The translations under genes were made by a program, and so were the position numbers. This document shows positions 1 through 5,559 of a stretch of 10,875 bases of DNA, piece by piece; within the stretch, counting starts at the first letter, position 1, and the number at the start of each line of letters is the position of its first letter. Below the pieces are notes generated by a model, which was not told the DNA's origin, searched no databases, and was given only the letters and a program-made list of their open reading frames with translations. The stretch is from the NCBI GenBank assembly GCA_947165745.1, contig CAMVBO010000025.1, positions 1 through 10,875 of the forward strand, in the 5' to 3' direction. This stretch comes from an uncultured Clostridia bacterium. GTDB taxonomy: Bacteria; Bacillota_A; Clostridia; Christensenellales; Aristaeellaceae.

Positions 1-793
1 ATTCCGGGTTGTGCTTGGTGTCCATGCCCTCGTTGCGGAAGATGCGGCCCACCTCATAGACCCGATCCATGCCGCCCACGATCAGCCGCTTCAGGTACAG
101 CTCCGTCTCGATGCGCAGCACCATGTCCATGTCCAGGGTGTTGTGGTGGGTGTAGAAGGGCTTGGCCGCCGCGCCGATTTCAAAGGGCGTCAGGATGGGG
201 GTGTCCACCTCCAGGTAGCCCCGGCCGTCCAGGAAGGCGCGCAGCTCCCGCAGGATCAGGCTGCGCTTGATGAACGTGTCCTTCACCTCGGGGTTCACGA
301 TCAGGTCCACATAGCGCTGGCGATAGCGGGTGTCGGTGTCGGTCAGACCGTGGAACTTCTCCGGCAGGGGATGCAGGCTCTTGGTGAGCAGCTCCAGCTT
401 TTCCGTGTGCACGGAGATTTCGCCGGTCTTGGTCTTGAACACGCGGCCCTCCACGCCGATGATGTCGCCGATGTCCAGGGCTTTGAAGTCCTTGTAGGGC
501 TCCTCGCCGATGTCGTCGCGCTTGACATAGATCTGCATGGTGCCGTCCGGGTCCTGGATGCGGGCGAAGCTGGCCTTGCCCATGATGTGCTTGCCCAATA
601 TGCGACCTGCGATGCGCACGGTCTTGTCCTCCAGGGCGTCGAAGTCCTCGCGAATCCTGCCAGAGGTGTGGGTGCGGTCATAGGTGGTGATCTCGTAGGG
701 GTTGCGCCCCTGCTCGATCAGCGCGTTCAGCTTGTTCAGGCGAATGGTGTCCTGTTCGGTAAACCCATCGGGGACCTGGTATACGTGGGCCAT
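1..793 (-). CDS. lysS: Lysyl-tRNA synthetase, class II (N-terminal part; runs off the left edge)
   Basis: Charges tRNA-Lys with lysine in the cytoplasm, using ATP. Reading leftward from the ATG at 791-793, 264 codons are visible, about half of the usual ~490-500 residues. An N-terminal segment (starting MAHVYQVPDG) leads into the anticodon-binding OB fold at about residues 60-150 (e.g. GKASFARIQDPDGTMQIYV). The class II catalytic core follows with the LysS-typical RYRQRYVDLI segment, a motif 1 region, and the beginning of motif 2 (FRNEGMDTKHNPE), where the window ends. The start is supported by an AAGGAG Shine-Dalgarno at about 802-808, 8-9 bases upstream. The gene lies 85 bp downstream of greA with no terminator between them, so the two are probably cotranscribed, an order common in Clostridia. 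Nothing in the visible part looks broken. Identification is firm; only the C-terminal half is unseen. Confidence 0.96.
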   Translation of the reverse strand, partial: MAHVYQVPDGFTEQDTIRLNKLNALIEQGRNPYEITTYDRTHTSGRIREDFDALEDKTVRIAGRILGKHIMGKASFARIQDPDGTMQIYVKRDDIGEEPYKDFKALDIGDIIGVEGRVFKTKTGEISVHTEKLELLTKSLHPLPEKFHGLTDTDTRYRQRYVDLIVNPEVKDTFIKRSLILRELRAFLDGRGYLEVDTPILTPFEIGAAAKPFYTHHNTLDMDMVLRIETELYLKRLIVGGMDRVYEVGRIFRNEGMDTKHNPE

Positions 794-878
794 GTTCGTT
801 GCTCCTTCCGAAGTATGGAATGAATAAAGATCTGCCGGGATGGGGACGGCGGCAGCGGGTGGTTGTCGGCCCCGCCGA

Positions 879-1382
879 TCAGCGCTTGCGGATGGCCAGC
901 ACCTTCAGCTTGATGGTGCCGCCGGGGGTGTTGGCCTCGACGATGTCGCCCACCCTGGCGCCGGTGCCCTTGCCGTCGGTGTCGCACAGGGCGATGCCCA
1001 GCGGGGATTCATTGGAGATAAAGCCCTTCATCGGGTCCGCCTCGGTGAAGCCGACCATCGTGTACTCCGATTCCTCCTGGTCGTCCTCGGCGAAGATCTC
1101 CAGCACGCGAACCACCGTGCCCAGGGCGACGGTGGTGGTGTCCACCACGCTGTCGTCCACGAAGGTGGCGGTGCGCAGCTCGGCTTCGATGCGGGCGATG
1201 TTGCCGTAGACCTCGGCCTCCTTGGCCTTGGCGGCGTCATACTCGGCGTTTTCGCTCAAATCGCCGAAGCCGCGGGCCACCTGGATCTCCTCCGCGACGC
1301 GCTTCTTTTCCTCGTTCAACTGGGCCAGCTGCTCTTCCAGCTTTTTCTTATCTGTAAATGTGAGAATTCGACTGTCTGCCAT
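879..1382 (-). CDS. greA: Transcription elongation factor GreA
   Basis: Binds the secondary channel of RNA polymerase and stimulates cleavage of backtracked transcripts, rescuing stalled elongation complexes. The 167-residue product has the normal family length. Residues 1-75 form the N-terminal coiled coil (TDKKKLEEQLAQLNEEKKRV...). It carries the tip motif GDLSENAEYDAAK at about 40-52, whose acidic residues deliver the catalytic Mg2+. The C-terminal FKBP-like domain follows, with the family signatures SNESPLGIAL and GDIVEANTPGG near the end. The ATG at 1380-1382 is preceded by a perfect AGGAGG (1392-1397) at 9 nt spacing. The gene heads the greA-lysS unit, transcribed from a consensus promoter at 1499-1527 through a structured ~110-nt leader. 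It ends in TGA at 879-881. Confidence 0.97.
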   Translation of the reverse strand: MADSRILTFTDKKKLEEQLAQLNEEKKRVAEEIQVARGFGDLSENAEYDAAKAKEAEVYGNIARIEAELRTATFVDDSVVDTTTVALGTVVRVLEIFAEDDQEESEYTMVGFTEADPMKGFISNESPLGIALCDTDGKGTGARVGDIVEANTPGGTIKLKVLAIRKR

Positions 1383-1440
1383 GATGCAAAGCCTCCTGGG
1401 TGCGTTCCTGTTTGCGGTTTGTTCCGATATACGAATTTAG

Positions 1441-1489
1441 CCGAATAAAAAGACCCTGCCCCCCAACGCGACAGTGTCTGCTTATTCGG
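1441..1489 (-). promoter_or_regulatory. Structured greA leader: 5'-end hairpin with an attenuator-like core
   Basis: Read on the minus strand, the outer arms are CCGAATAA (1482-1489) and TTATTCGG (1441-1448), an exact 8-bp match. Inside them, AGAC-a-CTG (1472-1479) pairs with CAG-g-GTCT (1451-1458), leaving a 13-nt loop rich in G. The full stem begins only a few bases after the predicted transcription start. The inner stem alone is followed by TTTTATT and so resembles a weak intrinsic terminator; the outer pairing would instead bury that T-tract. Possible roles are 5'-end stabilisation of the mRNA or attenuation of greA. The pairing is seen directly; the function is inference. Confidence 0.6.
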
Positions 1490-1498
1490 ACCGTGGCT

Positions 1499-1527
1499 AT
1501 TATACATCAACACCGCGGGCTTGTCAA
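1499..1527 (-). promoter_or_regulatory. Consensus sigma-A promoter of greA-lysS
   Basis: Reading the minus strand, TTGACA lies at 1522-1527 and TATAAT at 1499-1504, separated by exactly 17 bp. Both hexamers match the vegetative consensus perfectly, which is rare in a natural GC-rich genome. Transcription should begin around 1492-1494, giving a leader of about 110 nt before the greA ATG. The promoter diverges from the one serving the LCP gene, with the two -35 boxes about 135 bp apart. Confidence 0.9.
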
Positions 1528-1565
1528 CGGGGCGCGGCGGCGTTTTTTCACGATGTTAATATGTA

Positions 1566-1591
1566 GTCAGCTCGTGGGCGCAACGACTGAC
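1566..1591. repeat. Bulged inverted repeat between the divergent promoters
   Basis: GTCAG (1566-1570), a bulged C, then TCGT (1572-1575) pair with ACGA (1583-1586) and CTGAC (1587-1591) around a 7-nt loop: nine base pairs with one bulge. It is centred about 50 bp upstream of the greA -35 box and 85 bp upstream of the LCP -35 box. No T-tract follows on either strand, so it is not a terminator. An operator for a dimeric regulator is one possibility. Confidence 0.45.
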
Positions 1592-1637
1592 CAGTGCGGA
1601 AACAAATAGCGCGAAAGTCAAGATATTGTCATATTTT

Positions 1638-1656
1638 AGCCCCGCTTTGCGGGGCT
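1638..1656 (+). terminator. GC-rich hairpin, weak terminator-like element upstream of the LCP promoter
   Basis: AGCCCCGC (1638-1645) and GCGGGGCT (1649-1656) form a perfect 8-bp stem with a TTT loop. Only a short T-run (TT, then GCGG) follows on the plus strand, and A residues follow on the minus strand, so termination would be inefficient. It abuts the LCP -35 box. No plus-strand gene upstream needs terminating, so it may instead insulate the LCP promoter. Confidence 0.4.
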
Positions 1657-1662
1657 TTGCGG

Positions 1663-1691
1663 TTGCAGAATCCGCCTGTTACCGCTATAAT
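1663..1691 (+). promoter_or_regulatory. Probable sigma-A promoter of the LCP / ATP-grasp unit
   Basis: A perfect TATAAT -10 box at 1686-1691 is preceded, at 17 bp spacing, by TTGCAG at 1663-1668, which keeps the TTG of the -35 consensus but is weak after it. The predicted start is near 1698, giving a leader of about 48 nt before the TTG start codon. Confidence 0.65.
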
Positions 1692-1745
1692 GACAGAATG
1701 TAACCTTATGTTTTTATACCAATTCAGGAAGGCAGGTACAATCAA

Positions 1746-3125
1746 TTGGCCAGCAGATATCCATCGGATTATGAAAACCGCGGCCGCGTGGAGCCGGGCA
1801 TCAGCCGTTCCGGCCGCACGGGCTCCGCGCCCAGAACCGGCGCGTCTCGCGGCGGCAGCAGCCGTCCGGGCTATTCCAGCGCCAGGCCGTCCGGCCAGCG
1901 CTACGCCTCCGGCCAGCGGCCCGCCCAGAGGCCGCCTCAGCGCTCTTCCGGCGGCAATCGCCGTCCCAGCGGCAACCGCCGCAGGCAGCCCAATCGCGGC
2001 CCGCAGATCATCGCGGCGCTGGCCGTGGTGCTGCTCATCGCGCTGGTGCTGATCATCGCCAAGCCTTTCGGGCGCCACACCAGCGATCCCGTGACCGACG
2101 GCTCCATCGCGCCGGCGTCCAACCCGGTGGTGCAGGTGACCCTGCCGCCGGAGATCGCCGCTGCGGACGACGGCACGGCGCAGACCACGGAGCACGACAG
2201 CCTGGATCAGAAGCTGGCGGACTCCGATTATGAGCTGGGCAGCCTCTCCGCCGAGGAGATGGCCACCGTCAGCGACCTGCGCATCAACACCAGCCTGCCC
2301 GAGGATTGGATGAACGTGCTGCTGCTGGGCACGGACGAGCGCACGCTCAACGCCAGCTCCCGTACCGACGCCATCATGATCTGCTCCATCAACCGCAACA
2401 CCGGCGAGGTGAAGCTGTCCTCCATCATGCGTGACCTGGCCGTGAAGTTTGACGACATCGGCAAGTACAACGGCACCTATGGCATCAATGCCGCCAACTA
2501 CTTCGGCGGCGCGAACCTGGCCATGCGCACGGTGAACGAGCTGTTCAACATGAACATCCAGTACTATGTGATGGTGAACTTCTTTGGCTTCGGCAAGATC
2601 GCCCAGCGCCTGGGAGGCATCGAGGCGGACATCACCGAGCAGGAAATGGAGATCATCAACCGCAACATCGTCAAGCAGTTCAAGATGGCCTATCGCTCGG
2701 GCATCACGGATTTCGACACCGAGCAGGTGTTCCTGGAGACCTACGGCGAGAACGTTCACCTGAACGGCAACCAGGCCCTGGCCTATGCCCGCATCCGTAA
2801 GCTGAGCGGCGGCGACTACATGCGAACCACCCGCCAGCAGACCGTGCTGAACAAGCTGCTGAAGAAGGCCAAGAACCTGGGCCCGCTGGAGATCACCGGC
2901 CTGGCCGCCGAAATGATCGGCCAGGTCAAGACCAACCTGCCGCTGAAGGACATCGCCGACCTGGCCATCCTGGTGGTGGGCAACGGCATCTCCACCGACA
3001 TCGAGACCTTCCGCATTCCCGTGCAGGGCACCTACAAGGAAGAGGTGCGCAATAACAACGCGCTGCTGTATGACTGCGATTTCGCGGCCAACGCCACCAA
3101 GCTGTACGACTTTATCTACTACTGA
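1746..3125 (+). CDS. LytR-CpsA-Psr (LCP) family cell-wall polymer ligase, TTG start
   Basis: LCP enzymes move a completed glycopolymer (teichoic acid, capsule or similar) from its undecaprenyl-pyrophosphate carrier onto peptidoglycan, outside the membrane. The 459 residues comprise a basic, disordered cytoplasmic tail (1-85, rich in Ser, Gly, Arg, Pro, Gln), one membrane segment (about 87-106), an extracytoplasmic linker (to ~187) and the LCP domain (~188-430). Lipid-pyrophosphate-binding residues are visible: LLLGTDER (D197), SRTDAIM (R206, D208), SSIMRDL (R229, D230), YARIR (R349, R351) and RTTRQQ (R363, Q365). The usual Pro of the SIPRD motif is Met here. The start is TTG at 1746: an in-frame stop lies at 1701-1703, no in-frame ATG follows until far inside, and AGGAAGGCAGG lies at 1726-1736. 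An ATP-grasp gene follows 25 bp downstream in the same unit. The polymer substrate is unknown. Confidence 0.93.
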   Translation: MASRYPSDYENRGRVEPGISRSGRTGSAPRTGASRGGSSRPGYSSARPSGQRYASGQRPAQRPPQRSSGGNRRPSGNRRRQPNRGPQIIAALAVVLLIALVLIIAKPFGRHTSDPVTDGSIAPASNPVVQVTLPPEIAAADDGTAQTTEHDSLDQKLADSDYELGSLSAEEMATVSDLRINTSLPEDWMNVLLLGTDERTLNASSRTDAIMICSINRNTGEVKLSSIMRDLAVKFDDIGKYNGTYGINAANYFGGANLAMRTVNELFNMNIQYYVMVNFFGFGKIAQRLGGIEADITEQEMEIINRNIVKQFKMAYRSGITDFDTEQVFLETYGENVHLNGNQALAYARIRKLSGGDYMRTTRQQTVLNKLLKKAKNLGPLEITGLAAEMIGQVKTNLPLKDIADLAILVVGNGISTDIETFRIPVQGTYKEEVRNNNALLYDCDFAANATKLYDFIYY

Positions 3126-3150
3126 TCGACGCGCGAGGAGGACCGGACGC

Positions 3151-4206
3151 ATGGCGAAGGACAACGGCCAGGCGTACATGTATCGCAGCCTGAAGCGGGC
3201 GGACGGCAGCTACTCAGCGGCCGGCTATCTGAGGCGGGCCATGCAGCTGACGGGGATATCGGAGCTGAAAAAGAACTTCGACGACTATTGCCCGGACGCC
3301 AACGCCTTTTCCCGTCTGAGAATGGCCCTGGACTACTACGGCTGCCTGCTGAAATACGGGGCCACCGTCAGCGACTACTTCGAGTATGCGTTCTGGAAGA
3401 AAAAGGCCTGTGTGCGCAAGCAGTACATCACCAAGCTGTATCACCGCAAGATTCAAAAGCGCTTCAATACCGGCCGCACCGAGCCCCTCAGCGATAAGAT
3501 GCTGTTCAACGAAACCTTCAGGGAATTCCGCGACGGCATTCGCAGCTTTGACCTGAACGGCCATTCCGAGGAGGTGTTTCTCTCATTCGTGCGGGCGTGC
3601 GACCGGGACATCATCGCCAAACCCCTGCGTGGCTTTTCCGGCCAGGGCATCTTCCTGCCGGATGTCTCCACCGACGAAAAGGCCCGGGAGATCTATCGAA
3701 AGCTGAAGGACGACGGGGACTACTTCGTGGAGAAGGTGTTTCACCAGAAGGGCGTGCTGCATGAGGTGCATCCCTACGCCGTGAACACGGTGCGGGTGCT
3801 GACGCTGTATGTGGACGGACAGGTGCACGTCATGTTTGCCACGGTGCGCTTCGGCGGCGATGAAAAGCCCGTGGACAATATCCACAGCGGCGGCGTGACC
3901 TGCGAAATCGACCTGGATACCGGCTGTATCGCGGGCCGGGGATGGAATCTGCGGGGCGAGAGCTTCATAAGACACCCCAAGTCCGGCGCGATCCTCCCCG
4001 GGATGCGGATTCCCCGCTGGCCGGAGGTACTGGCGCTGGTGACCGCGGCGGCGAAGAAGCTGCCGGAGGTGGGCTATATCGGCTGGGACGTGGCCGTGAG
4101 CGACGACGGCCTGTGTCTGATTGAGGGCAACGAGTGCGCAAACGTGGTCGGCGCCCAGGTGACCTCCCAGCACGGCATCAAACCCCTGTATGAGCGATAT
4201 ATGTAG
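3151..4206 (+). CDS. Sugar-transfer-associated ATP-grasp protein
   Basis: Resembles the ATPgrasp_ST family, ATP-grasp proteins found in capsule and exopolysaccharide loci; their reaction is not established but is expected to be ATP-dependent ligation of a carboxylate to an amine. The 351-residue protein has a helical N-terminal part (1-135, including DYFEYAFWKKK and the LSDKMLFNETF segment). The ATP-grasp fold carries K157 in AKPLRGFSGQGIF, E194 in FVEKVFHQ, HPYAVNTVRVLT (207-218), the DN/GG motif VDNIHSGGV (241-249), HPKSG, IGWDVAV (D313) and the metal-binding IEGNECAN (E325, N327). No signal peptide or membrane span is seen, so it should be cytoplasmic. The ATG at 3151 is chosen over an upstream in-frame start because AGGAGG (3136-3141) sits exactly 9 nt before it. 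It shares the LCP transcript and is followed at once by a strong terminator. Confidence 0.85.
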   Translation: MAKDNGQAYMYRSLKRADGSYSAAGYLRRAMQLTGISELKKNFDDYCPDANAFSRLRMALDYYGCLLKYGATVSDYFEYAFWKKKACVRKQYITKLYHRKIQKRFNTGRTEPLSDKMLFNETFREFRDGIRSFDLNGHSEEVFLSFVRACDRDIIAKPLRGFSGQGIFLPDVSTDEKAREIYRKLKDDGDYFVEKVFHQKGVLHEVHPYAVNTVRVLTLYVDGQVHVMFATVRFGGDEKPVDNIHSGGVTCEIDLDTGCIAGRGWNLRGESFIRHPKSGAILPGMRIPRWPEVLALVTAAAKKLPEVGYIGWDVAVSDDGLCLIEGNECANVVGAQVTSQHGIKPLYERYM

Positions 4207-4216
4207 CGCCTGATCG

Positions 4217-4255
4217 CGGCGGGCCCCTCTTTTGAGGCGGCCCGCCGATTATTTT
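4217..4255 (+). terminator. Rho-independent terminator ending the LCP / ATP-grasp unit
   Basis: CGGCGGGCC (4217-4225) pairs with GGCCCGCCG (4239-4247). CCTC pairs with GAGG inside that, around a TTTT loop with one bulged C, giving 13 base pairs. ATTATTTT follows at 4248-4255. It begins about 10 bases after the ATP-grasp stop codon and separates that unit from the next promoter. Confidence 0.88.
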
Positions 4256-4264
4256 GCCGCGCAA

Positions 4265-4293
4265 TTGAACCCCGGGCCGATCTGTGGTATAAT
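4265..4293 (+). promoter_or_regulatory. Extended -10 sigma-A promoter of the second ATP-grasp unit
   Basis: TTGAAC at 4265-4270 and TATAAT at 4288-4293 are 17 bp apart, and a TG at 4285-4286 forms an extended -10 element. The predicted start near 4300 falls on or just before the GGAGG Shine-Dalgarno (4300-4304), so the leader of the gene starting at 4312 would be only about 12 nt long. Confidence 0.85.
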
Positions 4294-4311
4294 TACAATG
4301 GAGGTTGATGT

Positions 4312-5496
4312 ATGCGTACCAACAATAACAATCTGCCGGACCTGCGGGGCGTGCGGGTGCTGCTGCTGGAGGGCTTCGCCCGCCAGAACATGGCGCTGAT
4401 GCCCGCGATCAAGGCCCTGGGCTGTCATTTGACCACCTATAACGCCAGCCGGCTGGACGTGGGCTACGCCTCCCGCTATCCGGATGTGAAGCTGCTGAAA
4501 TTCTGGGACCGGGAGGACGCCGACGCCTCCTTCGCGGCGGTGATGGAGGTGCTGCGGGCGGACCGCTACGACGTGGTCATCCCCATGACGGACTTCTCCG
4601 CCACGCTGTTGTCCGACCATATCGACGAGGTGCGGCCCCTGGCCTGGCCGGCGGTGAACGAACCGGCGGTGTTTCGGCGCGCCGCCGACAAGCAGGAGAC
4701 CATGCGCGCCTGCGACGAGGCCGGCGTGCCCTGTCCCCACACCCTTTATGACATGAGGTCCGCCGACGACATCCTGGCCGAGGGCATGCCCTTTCCGTTC
4801 ATCATCAAGCCACGGGTGGGCTATGGGTCCATCGGCTTTCATGTGATCCGGGACGAGGCGCAGCTTCGGGATGTGTTCGACAGCGCCGTTTCCCGCTTTG
4901 GCCCCATGGTGGTGCAGGACTATGTGCCCCAGACAGGCACCCAGTACAAGTGCGAGGTGTTTCTGGACGCGGGCGGCGAGGTGAAGAGCGCCTGCGTGTT
5001 CGACAAGACCCGCTGGTATCCCATCGACGGCGGCAGCACCTGCTGCTCCACCAGCGTCCACCGGCCCGACATCGCCGCCGACTCCGTGAAGCTGCTTAAG
5101 CACATCGGCTGGCGGGGCTACGGCGACGTGGACCTGATCGAGGATCCCCGGGACGGCGTGTGCCGGGTGATGGAGATCAACCCCCGCGTCACCGCCAGCG
5201 TGAAGGTGTGTCTGGCCGCCGGAGTGGATTTCGCACGGCAGATCGTGGAGCTGGGCACGGGCAGGCCCGTGACCGCCTATCCGGACTATCGCGCGGGCGT
5301 GCGGCTGCGCTATATGCAGACCGACCTGCTTTGGTTCCTGCAATCGCCCAACCGCTTTCACACGAAGCCCAGCTGGTTCGACTTCCGCCACACCACCGAC
5401 CAGATCTTCAATCCCCGCGACCCCTGGCCCTGGGTCACCTATACCATCCAGGGCGTCCGCAAGCGCAAAGCGGAGATGGAAAAGCGCAAGCGATAG
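4312..5496 (+). CDS. ATP-grasp carboxylate-amine ligase-like protein
   Basis: A soluble 394-residue protein of the carbamoyl-phosphate-synthetase-like ATP-grasp group, which activates a carboxylate as an acyl-phosphate and joins it to an amine. The N-terminal Rossmann-like pre-ATP domain (12-125) starts RVLLLEGFARQNMALMPAIK and contains VVIPMTDFSATLL. The ATP-grasp domain (about 126-320) shows DKQETM, the nucleotide-binding FIIKPRVGYGSIGF (K166), the hinge VQDYVPQTGTQYKCEV (201-216) and the metal ligands GDVDLIE (D272, D274) and MEINPRV (E288, N290). A roughly 75-residue tail rich in aromatic residues and arginine ends KRKAEMEKRKR. The start is fixed by GGAGG at 4300-4304, 7 nt upstream. It has little obvious similarity to the ATP-grasp protein encoded just before it. 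The glycosyltransferase gene follows after 63 bp, suggesting work on a sugar or polymer precursor; the substrate cannot be read from the sequence. Confidence 0.82.
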   Translation: MRTNNNNLPDLRGVRVLLLEGFARQNMALMPAIKALGCHLTTYNASRLDVGYASRYPDVKLLKFWDREDADASFAAVMEVLRADRYDVVIPMTDFSATLLSDHIDEVRPLAWPAVNEPAVFRRAADKQETMRACDEAGVPCPHTLYDMRSADDILAEGMPFPFIIKPRVGYGSIGFHVIRDEAQLRDVFDSAVSRFGPMVVQDYVPQTGTQYKCEVFLDAGGEVKSACVFDKTRWYPIDGGSTCCSTSVHRPDIAADSVKLLKHIGWRGYGDVDLIEDPRDGVCRVMEINPRVTASVKVCLAAGVDFARQIVELGTGRPVTAYPDYRAGVRLRYMQTDLLWFLQSPNRFHTKPSWFDFRHTTDQIFNPRDPWPWVTYTIQGVRKRKAEMEKRKR

Positions 5497-5511
5497 CGCC
5501 GCCTCCAAAGC

Positions 5512-5528
5512 CTTCCCCAGAGGGGAAG
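5512..5528. repeat. CTTCCCC/GGGGAAG hairpin, copy 1 (before the glycosyltransferase)
   Basis: A perfect 7-bp stem (CTTCCCC 5512-5518, GGGGAAG 5522-5528) closed by the loop AGA lies 15 bp after the ATP-grasp stop codon. A second copy of the same core lies in the next spacer at 6449-6471. No T-tract follows, so it is not an efficient terminator. CCTTCC at 5511-5516 could alternatively pair with GGAAGG (5547-5552), the Shine-Dalgarno of the next gene. Confidence 0.65.
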
Positions 5529-5559
5529 ACCATCACCTCCCCGAAAGGAAGGATTGTCC

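Larger units (their letters stand above)
1383..1745. other. Divergent intergenic region between greA and the LCP gene
   Basis: About 360 bp without a credible gene. From left to right it holds the greA Shine-Dalgarno (1392-1397), the structured greA leader (1441-1489), the consensus greA promoter (1499-1527), a bulged inverted repeat (1566-1591), a GC-rich hairpin (1638-1656), the LCP promoter (1663-1691) and the LCP ribosome-binding site (about 1726-1736). The stretch 1530-1662 is not accounted for by either promoter. It is noticeably more AT-rich in places than the coding DNA. The short open frames across it have no good start context and no recognisable product. Confidence 0.7.

Noticed and set aside
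794..878. Terminator or promoter between greA and lysS
   Set aside because: A possible CGGCGG/CCGCCG pairing just after greA has no T-tract, and no hexamer pair with proper spacing was found.
1383..1492. T-box or other tRNA-sensing riboswitch in the greA-lysS leader
   Set aside because: The leader is only about 110 nt and lacks the conserved T-box bulge sequence and antiterminator; the hairpin found is much simpler.
3070..3150. Upstream extension of the sugar-transfer ATP-grasp protein
   Set aside because: The extension would overlap the LCP C-terminus, has atypical composition and lacks a ribosome-binding site, whereas the ATG at 3151 has AGGAGG at ideal spacing.
1629..3179. 516-codon open frame on the minus strand, opposite the LCP gene
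   Set aside because: A shadow of the LCP gene: no motif, biased composition, and it crosses the LCP promoter and terminator-like hairpin.
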